Notes: a model not told the origin generated them from the sequence alone. 64,000 bases of DNA from Candidatus Flexifilum affinis (GCA_016713325.1 JADJPJ010000004.1:1-64000), one strand, 5' to 3'; shown: positions 28,034 through 38,177, counted from the first letter of the stretch. Program-made: numbers and translations.

Positions 28034-28499
28034 AAGAAGTCATGAAGGATGAGGGATGAGAAATGAGGAGGAACCTTCCTAGCTTCAGCCTTCATCCCTC
28101 GAATGTTGTGTGGCACTTCGCATGATGTCTGTACCTCAGAGGGCGAGGACGAGTTAACAGATCTCTTTTCCTCAAGTAGGTTGCCAAATGCATTCAACGG
28201 ACGCCCCGTTCGGCGTCCCATAGGCACCAAGTTAGCGACTGATCGACGCCATCTGAATATCGATTGTCGCGTCGTCCGCCGGGTGTTAAAACACCCGGCT
28301 ACCCGAAAAGACAGGTCCACTAAAGGGACCAAGAACGCAGGCGTTAGGGAAGCCCCTTCAGTGGGCTTGTCGGCGGACGAGCCGGGCGCCTACAGCCCTC
28401 GGCGGCCCCCGCAACCCTTAACTCGGTGCACATGGGACGCGCTTCTGCGCGTCCGGCGTTGATTTGTTTCGAGAACCTGCTTCATCCCTCATTCGTATG
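28034..28499. other. Intergenic region with structured repeat copy B
   Basis: 466 bases between convergent genes. It is mostly filled by repeat copy B at 28199-28438. Short G/A- and C/T-rich stretches (GATGAGGGATGAG and CTTCATCCCTC) near 28045 and 28090 can pair. No gene is supported. Confidence 0.55.
28199..28438 (-). repeat. Structured dispersed repeat, copy B
   Basis: Inverted relative of 19095-19332. Its hairpins CCGGGTGTTTTAACACCCGG, AGCCCACTGAAGGGGCT and GGTCCCTTTAGTGGACC (read on the minus strand) keep pairing with compensatory changes against copy A. Confidence 0.7.
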
Positions 28500-29132
28500 T
28501 CATCCCACAATTTTATGCTCGACGGCCAGGGCCACAGCCTGCGTGCGGCTGGTGGTGCCGAGCTTGCTCAGCACGCTGCTGACATGATTTTTGACGGTGG
28601 AGCTGCTGATGTAAAGCCGCTCGCCGATCTCCCGGTTGTTCAGCCCCTGGATCATCAGCGCCAGCACCTCGAGCTCGCGCTCGGTCAGATCGTGTCCCAG
28701 CGCCGGGGGGCGTGTGGTCGCTTTGATCAGGATCTGCGCGGCCTCGGGCGCCAGACTGAACTGGCCGGCGTGGGCATTGCGAATTGCCTCGGCAAGGTCG
28801 TCGCCCGAGACGCTCTTCATCAGGTAGCCGATCGCGCCCGCTTTGAGGGCGGACTGCACGCTGGTCTCATCGCTGAAACTGGTGAGCGCGATCACCTGTG
28901 TATCCGGGCAGGCGGCGCGGATCTTGGCCGTCGCCGTGACCCCATCCATGTGCGGCATGACCATGTCCATCAGGACGACGTCCGGGCAGTTCAGGCGGCA
29001 AAAATTCAGTGCCAGTTCGCCGTCGCTGGCCTCTCCGATGACGAGCAGATCCTCGAACTCTTCCAGGAGTGTCGTCAGCCCCTTGCGCACCATATTGTGA
29101 TCGTCGGTAATGAATACGCGAATCTGTCCCAT
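28500..29132 (-). CDS. NarL/LuxR-type response regulator
   Basis: 210 residues. The receiver has V-F-I-T-D-D-H-N and phosphoacceptor V-L-M-D-M-V-M-P, with K near residue 105. The C-terminal LuxR helix-turn-helix reads L-T-E-R-E-L-E-V-L-A-L-M-I-Q-G-L-N-N-R-E-I, then T-V-K-N-H-V-S-S-V-L. It binds DNA after phosphorylation. The GAF kinase gene starts its downstream end 12 bp away on the same strand, so the two form a two-component pair. Confidence 0.95.
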   Translation of the reverse strand: MGQIRVFITDDHNMVRKGLTTLLEEFEDLLVIGEASDGELALNFCRLNCPDVVLMDMVMPHMDGVTATAKIRAACPDTQVIALTSFSDETSVQSALKAGAIGYLMKSVSGDDLAEAIRNAHAGQFSLAPEAAQILIKATTRPPALGHDLTERELEVLALMIQGLNNREIGERLYISSSTVKNHVSSVLSKLGTTSRTQAVALAVEHKIVG

Positions 29133-29144
29133 TTCGACCTCCTG

Positions 29145-31091
29145 CTACCGGATAGCCTGCTTCTGCCAGTTGACTGTGATGCGAGTACCTTCACCCACAC
29201 GGCTTTCTATTTTTACATCGGCGCGGATACTTTCCGCGCGCTCTCGAATAATCCCCAGACCCAGACTGGTCGAAGGGACGGCTTCAAGATCGAAGCCGAC
29301 TCCATCGTCGCTGATTTGCAGCTCGAGGTGCTCGTCCAGGTCGCGGGCGCTGACGATCACGTTGCGCGCCCGGGCATGCTTGTCGATGTTGTTGAGCGAC
29401 TCCTGGACGATGCGATATAAGGCGATCTGGACGTCCGACGGCAGGGTGGGGACATCATCGATCGCCAGGTGCAGCGTGAACTGCCGCCGCGTCTGAATGG
29501 GCAGCAGATACTGCTCGAAAAGCTGTTTGAGGCTGACGCGCGTCAGCCAGGCGGGGCGCAGCTCCAGGAGCAGGATGCGCATCTCCGCCAGCGCGGTGAT
29601 GGTCAGGCGGTAGACTTCGCGCACCAGCTCATGGGCGCGCTCCGGGTCTTTCTCCCAGCGGCGGAGGGCGGTTTCGGCCATGGTCCGGCAAGTGAACAGC
29701 GTCTGGCTGACGGAGTCGTGCAGGTCGCGGGCGAGCCGCTGCCGCTCCTGAAAGGTCGCCAACGCCTGTGACTGGTGGAAGAGCCGGGCGTTCTGAATGG
29801 CGATGGCCGCCAGTTCTGCGAAGGTCATCAGCCGGTCGGCGTGTGTTTTGGAATAGAAACCGGCCTCCTGACTGAAGACGTTCAGGAAGCCGATCGTCTC
29901 GTTCTTGAGCCGGATCGGCGCGGCGACGTAGCCACGCGCCCGTTCATGCTGCTCCGCGGGAAGCAGGTGCAGATCCGCATGGAGATCCGGCACGACGAGC
30001 GGATTCTGCGAGGCGATCATTGCCTCCAGGTAGGCGCGATACTCGAACTGCATCTGCCGTTCTGTGACCGTGTCATGCACGTTGCCGTTGCCATCGTGAT
30101 GCTGTTCCGCCACCCACAGCCGGTCCTCTTCCAGCATGATGATCGAGGCCGAGTCGTGCGGGACGATGCGCTCCAGACTGGTCAGAATGCGGCCCAGCAC
30201 CTCCTTCAGATCCAGCGTGCTGGTCAGCACCGTGGAAATGTCGCGCAGCGCCTCGGCAAACTGCCGCTGCGCTTCCTCGGCGATCTCCAGCTTTTTGCGA
30301 TCGGTGATGTCCATATACTGCTCGATGCGCCCGCCCGCGTACATGCCGGCGCGGATCGGCTGGCTCCAGTGTTCGAGCCAGCGCTCCTCACGCTCCCCCT
30401 CCGGCAGCACATGACATTCAAAACGGTCGGTGAATTCCTCCGCCTCGTAGGCCTTGAGCAGGCGCGAGGAATAATCGTCCGGGTCGGCGAAGATACACTT
30501 CAGATCGTTGTCGATCAGATCGCGGCCATCCTGACCCAGAATACGCTCACGCGGGATGCCGAAGTAGACGCTGGTGGCCTCATTGCACTACACCACGCGA
30601 AACTGGCGGCTCAGGATCATCACGGCGACCATGGACGTGTTGAACACGTCGTTGATCAGCGAACGGTATTCCTGCTCGCTGCGGCGCACAATTGACTCGG
30701 AACGGTGCCGCTCCAGGGCATACCGGAGCGAACGGCGCAGCAGTTTGCTGTCAACGTCGGTTTTGGGGAGGTAATCCTGGGCGCCGAGCTGGACCGCCTG
30801 CAAGCCCAGATTCGCGTCATCGATGCCGGTGAGCACGACGACGGCCGTGTTGGCCGCGATGGCGCTGATTCGGAGCAGCGTCTCAAGGCCGTGGCTGTCC
30901 GGCAGAGAGAGATCGAGCAGGATGATGTCGAATGCCCGCTCGTCCAGGCGCCTCATGCCGGCGCCCAGGGTCTCGACGGTCTCCAGGTCGATCCGGTCGC
31001 GCGGATCGCTCAGGATCATCTCGCGAATCAGGCGAGTATCGCCGGCGTTGTCTTCAATCAACAACACGCGAATGATGCTTGCACCTACCAT
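29145..31091 (-). CDS. REC-PAS-GAF-HisKA_3 histidine kinase with an in-frame TAG
   Basis: Receiver at the N-terminus (R-V-L-L-I-E-D-N, phosphoacceptor I-I-L-L-D-L-S-L-P-D-S), then a PAS domain, a GAF domain (I-V-P-H-D-S-A-S-I-I-M-L) and the NarX/LiaS-type HisKA_3 domain with Q-R-L-A-R-D-L-H-D-S-V. The ATPase has Q-E-S-L-N-N-I-D-K-H and D-D-G-V-G-F. Inside the PAS domain a TAG at 30588-30590 interrupts a single continuous frame, between F-R-V-V and C-N-E-A-T; a tyrosine codon (one base different) is expected there. It partners the adjacent LuxR regulator. ATG 31091 is chosen because it opens the receiver. Length would be 648 residues. Confidence 0.85.
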
Positions 31092-31276
31092 TGTGCCGGT
31101 CGGCCTGTCCTCGTCATCTTCACCCTCATCTTTCCCATCATCCTCATGATCCTCTATACCGTTGCCAGCGGGTGAACGCTGGCGAAAGAGGGCGTGCGTC
31201 TGATGCACACCAGGTAGACTCTAGAGCGTATCTGATAATTGTCCTTTTGCATTCGTTGCGGCACAAAAACGCATCT

Positions 31277-31337
31277 TCGTAGGGACACGCTTCTGCGTGT
31301 CCGCCGGTCCCGGACGGCAAGAATGCCGTCCCTACGA
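31277..31337. repeat. Nested palindromic repeat (three-way junction)
   Basis: The outer arms TCGTAGGGAC and GTCCCTACGA enclose two hairpins, GGACACGC-TTCT-GCGTGTCC and GGACGGCA-AGAA-TGCCGTCC. It lies between the kinase and the single-domain regulator and could limit readthrough. It resembles the GTAGGGAC-type repeats common in this genome. Confidence 0.6.
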
Positions 31338-31364
31338 GAGAACCGCCGAATATTCAGATAGCCT

Positions 31365-31793
31365 CTAGGTGGACGGCAGCTTGACAATCGTGAACCAGAA
31401 GCTCTCAATCGATTTGACGATGTTTCCGAACTGCCGCAGATCGAGGGGTTTGGTGATGTAGCAGTTGGCGTGCAGGTCGTAGCTGCGCAGGATGTCGTGC
31501 TCGTGGTCGGAGGTGGTCAGAATGACGACCGGGATGCGGCGCAGTTCTTCGTCCTCTTTGATCTCCTGAAGGACTTCCCGCCCATCCTTGCGCGGCAGAT
31601 TCAGATCGAGCAGGACGATGTCAGGGCGAGGCGCGTTGGCATATTTACCTTTGCAGCGCAGGAACTCCATTGCTTCCACGCCATCTTCGACGACAAAAAG
31701 CTCGTTGTTGACCTTGCTCTCTTTGAGCGCTTCTTGCGTCAGCCGCACGTCGCCAGGATTGTCATCGACCAGAAGGATCTGAACCGGTTGCAT
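31365..31793 (-). CDS. Rcp1/CheY-like single-domain response regulator
   Basis: 142 residues. The receiver has [18 protein letters not shown], phosphoacceptor [10 protein letters not shown] and the conserved Thr/Lys (I-L-T-T-S-D, Y-I-T-K-P-L-D). Such Rcp1-type regulators carry no output domain and relay phosphate from PAS or phytochrome kinases. AGGAGAATCAGCC precedes ATG 31793. Its start lies inside the end of the DUF4118-PAS kinase gene, overlapping by 32 bp, so the two are coupled. Confidence 0.93.
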   Translation of the reverse strand: MQPVQILLVDDNPGDVRLTQEALKESKVNNELFVVEDGVEAMEFLRCKGKYANAPRPDIVLLDLNLPRKDGREVLQEIKEDEELRRIPVVILTTSDHEHDILRSYDLHANCYITKPLDLRQFGNIVKSIESFWFTIVKLPST

Positions 31794-34500
31794 GGCTGAT
31801 TCTCCTATATGTTCGCTGTATGGGTAGGGTGAAGTGAAACGTCGACCCTTCACCTGGTGTGGATTCTGCATGAATTGCCCCATCATGTTTATCGACGATT
31901 TTCTTGCTGATAGCAAGACCAATGCCTGTGCCCGGATACTGACCACGCGAATGCAGACGCTGGAAAATGACGAAAATGCGCTCCAGATACTCGGACTCGA
32001 TGCCGATTCCGTTGTCGCGCACGGTGAAATGCCAGTTAGCCCCGTCGCGCTGTACGCCGACATGGATCTCCGGCGTTCGGTCGCCCCGAAACTTGAGAGC
32101 ATTGCTGATCAGGTTCTGCAGGAGCTGGATCATCTGCACGCGATTGGCGGTGACCTCCGGCAGCGGGTCGCGGGTGATCACCGCGCAGGTGTCCTCGATC
32201 CGCAGTTGCAGGTTGTGCAGCACCTGTTCCAGGACCTCGTCCATGTTCACCGTCTCGAGCTCGGCGGCGCTGCGCTGGATGCGTGAATAGGCGAGCAGGT
32301 CGTTGATCAGCACCTTCATCCGCGTCGCGCCGTCGATGGCGAAGGCGAAGAACTCCTTGCCGTCCTTGTCCAGCGTTTCTCCGTAGCGCTGCTCGATGAG
32401 CTGCAAATAGCTCGTCACCATGCGCAGCGGTTCCTGCAAGTCGTGCGAGGCGACGTAGGCGAACTGTTCCAACTCCTCATTGGACCGGCGAAGTTCCTCC
32501 GCGTACTGGGCGAGATCTTGCTCGATGCGGCGGCGCTCTGTGACGTCCATCATCACACCAACCAGACCCACCGATTTTCCCTCCTCGTCGCGAATGACGC
32601 TGAAATGAGCTTCGATATGCACAAGCCGACCATCACTCGCGGTGCAGCGGAAGGGGATGACGCCGGATTCTCCATGTTCCCAGATTTCGAGCGCCTGCTC
32701 CTGGGAAGACTTCCAGTCTTCTGGCGGCATGATCTTCTGCCAGAACTCCGGGTCGTTGATCCACTCCTCCGGGCGATAGCCGAGCATCTTGACGGTGTAG
32801 GCGCTCATGAATGCCGTGCTCTGTTCTTCAACCGCCGGAGTCGTGAGTCCTTCAAAGACAATGCCAGGAACGTTGCTGATCATGCGTTCCAGCCGATCGC
32901 GCTGATAGTTGATCAGCAGGTTCAGACGGCGAATCTCCGCTTCCTGCCGCCGGCGCTCGGTCACGTCGAGCACGATGCCGCAGGTGCCGGTCGGTTGGCC
33001 ATTCAGGTCGGTGATCACCCCGTTGTAGGCTTCTGCCTGGACGGTGCGCCCATCTGAAGCGATGCAGCGGAAGGCCACCGGGCCAGGCTTCTTATCCCGA
33101 AAATTTGCGCTGACGCGCTCGACCGCTGCCTCCCAGTCTTCCGGGTGGACGACCTGACGCCAGAAATTGGGCGACTCCCTCCAGACCTTCATCGGGTAAC
33201 CGAGCATCTGCTCGGCATACTGGCTGATATACTGCATGTGCTGCTGGCCAAGGTCCGGCGCTGACGTGCCTTCGTACACGATGCCGGGGATGCTGTTGAG
33301 GATGTCCTCCATGCGCCGCTGCTGCGCTTTCAGCCGGTTCGTGAGGTCCAGCCGCGAGGTAATGTCGATGCCGGAAGGGATCAAGAACTCGACCCGGCCA
33401 TCACTGTCCAGGACCGGGGCGATCATGAAGTCGATGATGAGGAAGTCGCCGCTGGGAAGCTTCACCTGGATGTCGTGGCGGACCGTTTCGCCGGCGGCCG
33501 CCCGCTTCACGGCATCTTCTACGCTCGCCTGAATGTCCGCGTCATAGGTCCACACCGGCAGCGAGGCCAGAGGTTTCCCCAGGACCTCTTCCGGTTTGAG
33601 CTGCGAGGCCTGCAATGCCGAACGGTTGATTTCGAGCAGGATGCCGTCCGGGGTCATGACGCCGACGAATGCGGCGAGATTGTCAAGGACCTTGCGCAGT
33701 CGCTGTTCGGTCGCCTGCCGCTGCTTCTCCGTCCGCTGCTTTTCGGTGATGTCTTCGACGACATTGACGGCCAGCCGTACCTTGCCTTTGTCGTCGAAGA
33801 CCGGCGATGTCTTCAGATTCAACCAGCGTTCATCCCGGGTCTGGCGATCCCGAAGTCCGAAGTGAAGCTCGGAAGACTGACCCGTGGCGAAGACCCGGTG
33901 CCGTGGCATCGCGGCGTAGCCGATAATTTCGCCCGCTTCGTTGAAAACCTCGTAGCGCTGCTGAAACTGGCCGATCAGACCACCGACCATGGTATGAATC
34001 GGCTGTCCGATGATTCGGGAGAAGGTTTCGTTGACGTACCTCACCGTTCCGTCCGGATCCTGAACAGTGATGCCTTCATTCACGGCGTTGAAGATCACTT
34101 CCAGCTCGGACTTCAGTTCATTGGCGGTTCGTTCCGACCGGTAGCGCCGATCCTCAAGCCAGCTCACCAGACCGGTGACCAACGCGAAGACAAAGAATTG
34201 CACGATGTGCAGCGGTGTGGTGAAAATCTCTCCGCGAGGCTCAAGCAGGAAGTAATCCAGCATGAGAATCGATAGGGCTGCACAAAGCAGTCCAGGCAGG
34301 AAACCACCCTGCCATGCGGAGAAGACAACTGCCGCGAAGAAGACGAAGAAGCGCGCTTCGCCCATGATGCCCTCAAGCGCTGCGGTGAGGGCGAGGGCTA
34401 CCAAACAGGCGAGTACCGAAAACCCAAAACGGTACAGCAGACTCTCGTGGGTGTTCCGCGCCATACTGTTTAGTCTCGTTTGGAAAGAATTCTTGATCAT
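31762..34500 (-). CDS. DUF4118-multi-PAS histidine kinase
   Basis: 912 residues. A DUF4118 (KdpD-type) four-helix membrane region spans about 25-115. Four PAS/PAC modules follow (about 130-260, 275-395, 400-525, 545-665), each ending in a D-V/I-T-E/S-R-like stretch. The HisKA domain has [16 protein letters not shown]. The ATPase has [19 protein letters not shown] and G-T-G-I-G-L-A-I-S. It is a membrane sensor that likely phosphorylates the overlapping Rcp1-type regulator. ATG 34500 and ATG 34464 are both possible starts; neither has a strong ribosome site. Related kinases include cyanobacterial phytochrome-like sensors. Confidence 0.93.
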   Translation of the reverse strand: MIKNSFQTRLNSMARNTHESLLYRFGFSVLACLVALALTAALEGIMGEARFFVFFAAVVFSAWQGGFLPGLLCAALSILMLDYFLLEPRGEIFTTPLHIVQFFVFALVTGLVSWLEDRRYRSERTANELKSELEVIFNAVNEGITVQDPDGTVRYVNETFSRIIGQPIHTMVGGLIGQFQQRYEVFNEAGEIIGYAAMPRHRVFATGQSSELHFGLRDRQTRDERWLNLKTSPVFDDKGKVRLAVNVVEDITEKQRTEKQRQATEQRLRKVLDNLAAFVGVMTPDGILLEINRSALQASQLKPEEVLGKPLASLPVWTYDADIQASVEDAVKRAAAGETVRHDIQVKLPSGDFLIIDFMIAPVLDSDGRVEFLIPSGIDITSRLDLTNRLKAQQRRMEDILNSIPGIVYEGTSAPDLGQQHMQYISQYAEQMLGYPMKVWRESPNFWRQVVHPEDWEAAVERVSANFRDKKPGPVAFRCIASDGRTVQAEAYNGVITDLNGQPTGTCGIVLDVTERRRQEAEIRRLNLLINYQRDRLERMISNVPGIVFEGLTTPAVEEQSTAFMSAYTVKMLGYRPEEWINDPEFWQKIMPPEDWKSSQEQALEIWEHGESGVIPFRCTASDGRLVHIEAHFSVIRDEEGKSVGLVGVMMDVTERRRIEQDLAQYAEELRRSNEELEQFAYVASHDLQEPLRMVTSYLQLIEQRYGETLDKDGKEFFAFAIDGATRMKVLINDLLAYSRIQRSAAELETVNMDEVLEQVLHNLQLRIEDTCAVITRDPLPEVTANRVQMIQLLQNLISNALKFRGDRTPEIHVGVQRDGANWHFTVRDNGIGIESEYLERIFVIFQRLHSRGQYPGTGIGLAISKKIVDKHDGAIHAESTPGEGSTFHFTLPIQRTYRRISHATGSDPSGR

Positions 34501-34577
34501 GTTATTTCACACAATAGATTCAGATACAGGCTGAGTCAATGGCCCTCCTTTTCCATGTTCCATGACGCACAACAAAC

Positions 34578-34609
34578 GCCCCCGCTGTCCGACTGGGCGG
34601 CGAGGGGGC
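34578..34609 (-). terminator. Terminator-like hairpin
   Basis: GCCCCC at 34578-34583 and GGGGGC at 34604-34609 form a stem. On the minus strand it is followed by a T-rich stretch (GTTTGTTGT). It lies after the TMEM198-like gene. Confidence 0.45.
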
Positions 34610-34707
34610 TCGTGTGCGCGAATGGAAGGGATCTTGTTTCCTGTTTCGGCAGTGCTGGTTTCGGTGTTCGGTTTCGATGTTCAAAGAGACGAGTCCGGTG
34701 TTGGCGT

Positions 34708-35517
34708 TCAGATCGGTGCTCGGCGGCCCAGATCGATACGACGGCGGCGGCGGCGGAATTCGTAGCGGAAGGCACGAATCATCGCCAGTTGGATGATCAC
34801 GCCGACGACGGTCAGGACCAGCGTCCAGATGACTGACAGGCTGAGCGCCAGGGTGATCATTTGCGCGCCGACCAGGGCCGAAAGCAGGACGAGCAGCTCA
34901 AAGGAAAGGGCGATCAGAATGATGCCGCCGATCAGCCCGCCGATGAGCAGCACCAGGGGCGAGATGGGCGCCAGCGAGAGGCTGATGGCCAGCGCATTGG
35001 TCAGCAGAATACCGATGTACATGCCGATGATGAAGACGGCGGCGTAGTACAGGAAATAACCCACCGCTGCGCCGAGCAGACCGCCGATCAGCACCGCGGC
35101 GATGGCGATGATGGCGTTGTCGCTGGAGACCAGGGATGAGGCCAGCAGCGCGCCGATCAGAAAGCCGGCGATGACGACGACGAAGTCGTAGACGCGCCAG
35201 CCGATGACCAGCAGGACGAGGCCGCCGATGAGCAGCAGAATGCGGGCGAGGTCTGACTTGGGAGTGATCGTCAGGCGGGCGATGAGATCATCGAAAAACG
35301 ACGCTGCGCCCTGGGCAGTGTCGACGGTGAAATCGACCACGCCTTCGGAGATATCCTCAGCAACGTCTTCGGCCGGCAGAGGGGTGAGGGTGATTACGGG
35401 CAGGGGCGTGTCGACCACCTGTGCCCGGGCAGGAGCTACCAGGGCGGAGACACCCAGCAGCACCAGGGCGAACACCACCGCGCCGATTCGGAGCCTGTAA
35501 CCCGTCGAGAATCTCAT
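34708..35517 (-). CDS. TMEM198/DUF4203-like membrane protein
   Basis: 269 residues. The signal peptide is residues 1-32 (ends A-P-A-R-A-Q). A Thr/Pro-rich segment and an extracytoplasmic stretch (about 35-85) precede about seven hydrophobic, glycine-rich helices such as L-L-L-I-G-G-L-V-L-L-V-I-G and L-L-I-G-G-L-I-G-G-I-I-L. This matches the TM7S3/TM198-like domain. The C-terminus is a polybasic R-R-R-R-R-R stretch. Role unknown. Shares the strand with the AI-2E gene upstream. Confidence 0.7.
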   Translation of the reverse strand: MRFSTGYRLRIGAVVFALVLLGVSALVAPARAQVVDTPLPVITLTPLPAEDVAEDISEGVVDFTVDTAQGAASFFDDLIARLTITPKSDLARILLLIGGLVLLVIGWRVYDFVVVIAGFLIGALLASSLVSSDNAIIAIAAVLIGGLLGAAVGYFLYYAAVFIIGMYIGILLTNALAISLSLAPISPLVLLIGGLIGGIILIALSFELLVLLSALVGAQMITLALSLSVIWTLVLTVVGVIIQLAMIRAFRYEFRRRRRRIDLGRRAPI

Positions 35518-35552
35518 TTGCTCTTCTCCTGTATGGGCTGTCCTGCGCCAAT

Positions 35553-36710
35553 TCAGCCTGAGGAGGAGGCTTCCGGCGCCTGGATGACGCCGGTCGCCGT
35601 GCCGTTGACTTCAGTAGCCGCTGGGCCGCGGAAGACCGGCACGCCCTCCTCCATGGCATAAGGCGCAACCCTCTCCTGCCGCGGTTCCACAACGAAGGTC
35701 CGCAGCAGCACATTGACCGTTCCCAGTAACGGGATAGCAATGATGGCGCCCACGACACCATAGAGCGCAAAGCCGACGAAGACCGCCACCATGACCAGCA
35801 GCGGATCGACGCCGATCGAGCGCGACATGGTGCGGGGTGTGAGGTAGTGCACTTCGACCTGCTGCACCAGGACAAAGACGGCGAAGACGGCCAGCCCGTG
35901 AATCGGGGAGCCGAGCAGCGCCAGCAGCGTGGCCAGTCCGCCGCCGATGAGTCCGCCAATAATCGGCAGCATCGTGGTGATGCCCACGATAAAGCCGTAG
36001 GTGGCAGCGTTCGGTATGCGCAGCAGGGCCAGGATGGCGAAATTAGCCAGCCCGACGAACAGCGCCACGAAGACCATGCCGCGCGTGTAGGCACCCATGG
36101 TGTCTTCGATTTCGCGCAGCGCCTCCTGCGTCTGCAGCCGATAATTCGTTGGAACAAGGCGGGTCACGAACAGAATTGATTTTTCGCGCGCCGTCAACCA
36201 GTAAATCCCCATGACAATGATCAGCACCGTCTCGCCGAGCACCCCGCCGACATCGTCCAGCATGTCCGGGGCGGTGCGACGAATATTGGTCAAGGTCGCG
36301 GTGATCGTTTCACGAATGGTCTCGTTGTCGGCCAGGACCACCTCCTGCTCGGTCAGCAGGGTCAGACGTTCCTCCAGCCAGCTCTTGGTGAGGATAATGC
36401 GGTTCGCCAGCCGCCAGTCGTTTTCGAGATACGTGGTCGCCTGGTTGAGCACCGGCGGCAGCACGACCAGAAACAGGATGAGCACAGAAAAAAGTATGCC
36501 GGCGTAGATCAGCGGAATGGCGATCCCGACGGAAAGCCCCAGGCGGGTCAGCCGGGCGACCAGCGGGCGCGCCGACGACGCGACGATGATGGCCAGCAGC
36601 AGAATGACGAGGATGCGAACACTCGTCAGGACGATGTACCCAACCGCCAATCCTGCCAGCACCGCCAGCGTGGCGATGAACACCTGTCTCGCTTTCATTT
36701 CGCGGTTCAC
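35553..36710 (-). CDS. AI-2E family transporter (PerM-like)
   Basis: 385 residues with the eight-helix pattern of the family. There are two N-terminal helices, then I-Y-A-G-I-L-F-S-V-L-I-L-F, a cytoplasmic helical region (140-200), and the conserved M-L-P-I-I-G-G-L-I-G-G-G-L, then V-L-V-Q-Q-V-E-V-H-Y-L-T-P-R (the Q-Q-x-E-x-x-x-L-x-P-R motif) and I-P-L-L-G-T-V-N-V. GTG 36710 with GGAGTC before it is chosen; ATG 36698 is an alternative. Members export autoinducer, sodium or small metabolites; substrate unknown. Confidence 0.93.
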   Translation of the reverse strand: MNREMKARQVFIATLAVLAGLAVGYIVLTSVRILVILLLAIIVASSARPLVARLTRLGLSVGIAIPLIYAGILFSVLILFLVVLPPVLNQATTYLENDWRLANRIILTKSWLEERLTLLTEQEVVLADNETIRETITATLTNIRRTAPDMLDDVGGVLGETVLIIVMGIYWLTAREKSILFVTRLVPTNYRLQTQEALREIEDTMGAYTRGMVFVALFVGLANFAILALLRIPNAATYGFIVGITTMLPIIGGLIGGGLATLLALLGSPIHGLAVFAVFVLVQQVEVHYLTPRTMSRSIGVDPLLVMVAVFVGFALYGVVGAIIAIPLLGTVNVLLRTFVVEPRQERVAPYAMEEGVPVFRGPAATEVNGTATGVIQAPEASSSG

Positions 36711-37013
36711 GACTCCGTTGGCATGGCAGGGAGAAAAATAACGACATTCGTTCTGCGGGACAGTTTACGGTGGACACCCCCCGACCGGGATGGCCCATAA
36801 GGAGGATTTGTATCACCCACTTGACCTATTTGTCGGCCCTGTTTCGGCCGCGGCAGCCGGAGCATAGGCGTATTGGCCCAACTGCAAACCCACCAAGTGG
36901 AGTAACAAAAAGTAGGTTGCCTGTTCCCCTCGGTAGCGGCATACACAGAGTATTGTTGATCCTTAGGAGGACTCAGCGTTGCTGAACAGTCCATCGCTTG
37001 AAGGAGGAGAACT
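36711..37013. other. Divergent intergenic region
   Basis: 303 bases between the divergent AI-2E and YeaQ genes; it must contain both promoters. I see no operator palindrome. The right end has the ribosome site GAAGGAGGAG used by the YeaQ gene. Confidence 0.5.
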
Positions 37014-37277
37014 ATGGATCTCGTCAACATCATCGTTTGGATTATCGTCGGCGCAATTGCCGGATGGCTGGCCAGTATCGTGATGCGCACCAACGCCTCG
37101 CAGGGACTGCTCACCGATATCGTGGTCGGCATCGTCGGGGCCTTCATCGGCGGTTTCATCCTCGACGTACTGGATATCGGCGGAGGGGTCACCGGTCTCA
37201 ATCTGGGCAGCATTCTGACCGCTTTTATTGGCGCGGTTGTTCTGCTGGCGCTTCTCCGGGCGGTTCGACGGGCCTGA
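37014..37277 (+). CDS. GlsB/YeaQ/YmgE family membrane protein
   Basis: 87 residues, three hydrophobic helices with glycine-rich G-A-I-A-G-W-L-A and V-G-I-V-G-A-F-I-G-G-F. This is the transglycosylase-associated/stress family. The name is misleading, because no catalytic domain is present. A strong GAAGGAGGAG ribosome site is 6 bases upstream. First of a run of small stress genes. Confidence 0.93.
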   Translation: MDLVNIIVWIIVGAIAGWLASIVMRTNASQGLLTDIVVGIVGAFIGGFILDVLDIGGGVTGLNLGSILTAFIGAVVLLALLRAVRRA

Positions 37278-37427
37278 GTGTGGTCATGTAGTGGTCTCTT
37301 GGACAGGAATCTGGCCTATGGAAATCGCCCAACTTGCCTATCTCGATTCGGGTGAGGTCACGCATTCCGACATTCCTCTGTACTGATAGAGTGATGGTGC
37401 AGTATTGGTTGTAACAGGAGCTTCGAC

Positions 37428-37637
37428 ATGAGTGGTGTATGGGATCAAATCAGTGGGAAATGGCGGCAGCTCAAGGGTGAGGTCCAGTCTCGCTGGGGCG
37501 ACCTGACCGACGATGATCTGGCCATGATCAATGGCGAACGCGAGAAGCTCGCCGGGCGCATCCAGGAGCGGTACGGGATCGCCAAGCAAGATGCGGAACG
37601 CCAGATCGACGAATGGGAAAGAGAAGTGCGGTTCTGA
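37428..37637 (+). CDS. CsbD-family stress protein
   Basis: 69 residues, all helical and charged. The family core is S-G-K-W-R-Q-L-K-G-E-V-Q-S-R-W-G-D-L-T-D-D-D-L, then G-E-R-E-K-L-A-G-R-I-Q-E-R-Y-G. CsbD proteins are general-stress proteins of unknown mechanism, controlled by SigB in Bacillus. A hairpin terminator follows at 37666. Confidence 0.95.
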   Translation: MSGVWDQISGKWRQLKGEVQSRWGDLTDDDLAMINGEREKLAGRIQERYGIAKQDAERQIDEWEREVRF

Positions 37638-37665
37638 TAGCGGAGCCGTACCGGAAGGTTTGAGC

Positions 37666-37696
37666 AAATGGCCGTCCTCGCAAGGGACGGTCATTT
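37666..37696 (+). terminator. Rho-independent-like terminator after CsbD
   Basis: AAATGGCCGTCC and GGGACGGTCATTT form a stem with one mismatch, followed by CGATTAGTTTT. It lies 29 bp after the CsbD stop. Confidence 0.6.
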
Positions 37697-37770
37697 CGAT
37701 TAGTTTTGCGTGCAGCGGTATGTGCTGCGCACCCTTGAAGAGAAACTACCGACATGGAAGGCGGTGAAGC

Positions 37771-38061
37771 ATGAACGAGCGCATTTACTACACCCGAGAG
37801 GCGGAAATGCAGGCGGAGCGCGAACGTCTCATTATGGCGCTCATTGTGGCGGCTTTCGGCATCGGCATTGGTGCCGTGCTGGCGCTGCTGATGGCGCCGC
37901 GGCGAGGCGAAGACACGCGCCGGCAGATCGGCGAAACGCTGGACCAGGCGACCTCACAGGGTCGTGGTGTTGCCGGCGAGGTCGTCAAGACGGTCGTTGA
38001 AGGCGCAGGCCGACTGGGGCAGGAAGTCAGTGAACGCCTGCAAAACGTCGTCAATCAGTAG
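37771..38061 (+). CDS. YtxH-domain membrane protein
   Basis: 96 residues. A transmembrane helix (about 20-43, L-I-V-A-A-F-G-I-G-I-G-A-V-L-A-L-L-M-A-P) is followed by R-R-G-E-D-T-R-R-Q-I and a long amphipathic helix (about 55-93). This is the YtxH/GvpP-like layout. General-stress proteins of this type occur beside CsbD genes. A ribosome site (GGAAGGCGG) precedes the start. Confidence 0.9.
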   Translation: MNERIYYTREAEMQAERERLIMALIVAAFGIGIGAVLALLMAPRRGEDTRRQIGETLDQATSQGRGVAGEVVKTVVEGAGRLGQEVSERLQNVVNQ

Positions 38062-38177
38062 GTCGGGATACGTATCTGGCAGGTGTTTTGCATTTGACAC
38101 AGGAAACAAAACGGGTTGCTGCGGTGCAACGCAACGACAATGCCGCTATCGTTACGCACAGTTATGAGGGACGAGTC

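Noticed and set aside
37014..37277. Transglycosylase activity of the YeaQ-type protein
   Set aside because: The family name is historical. The protein is three helices without a catalytic domain.
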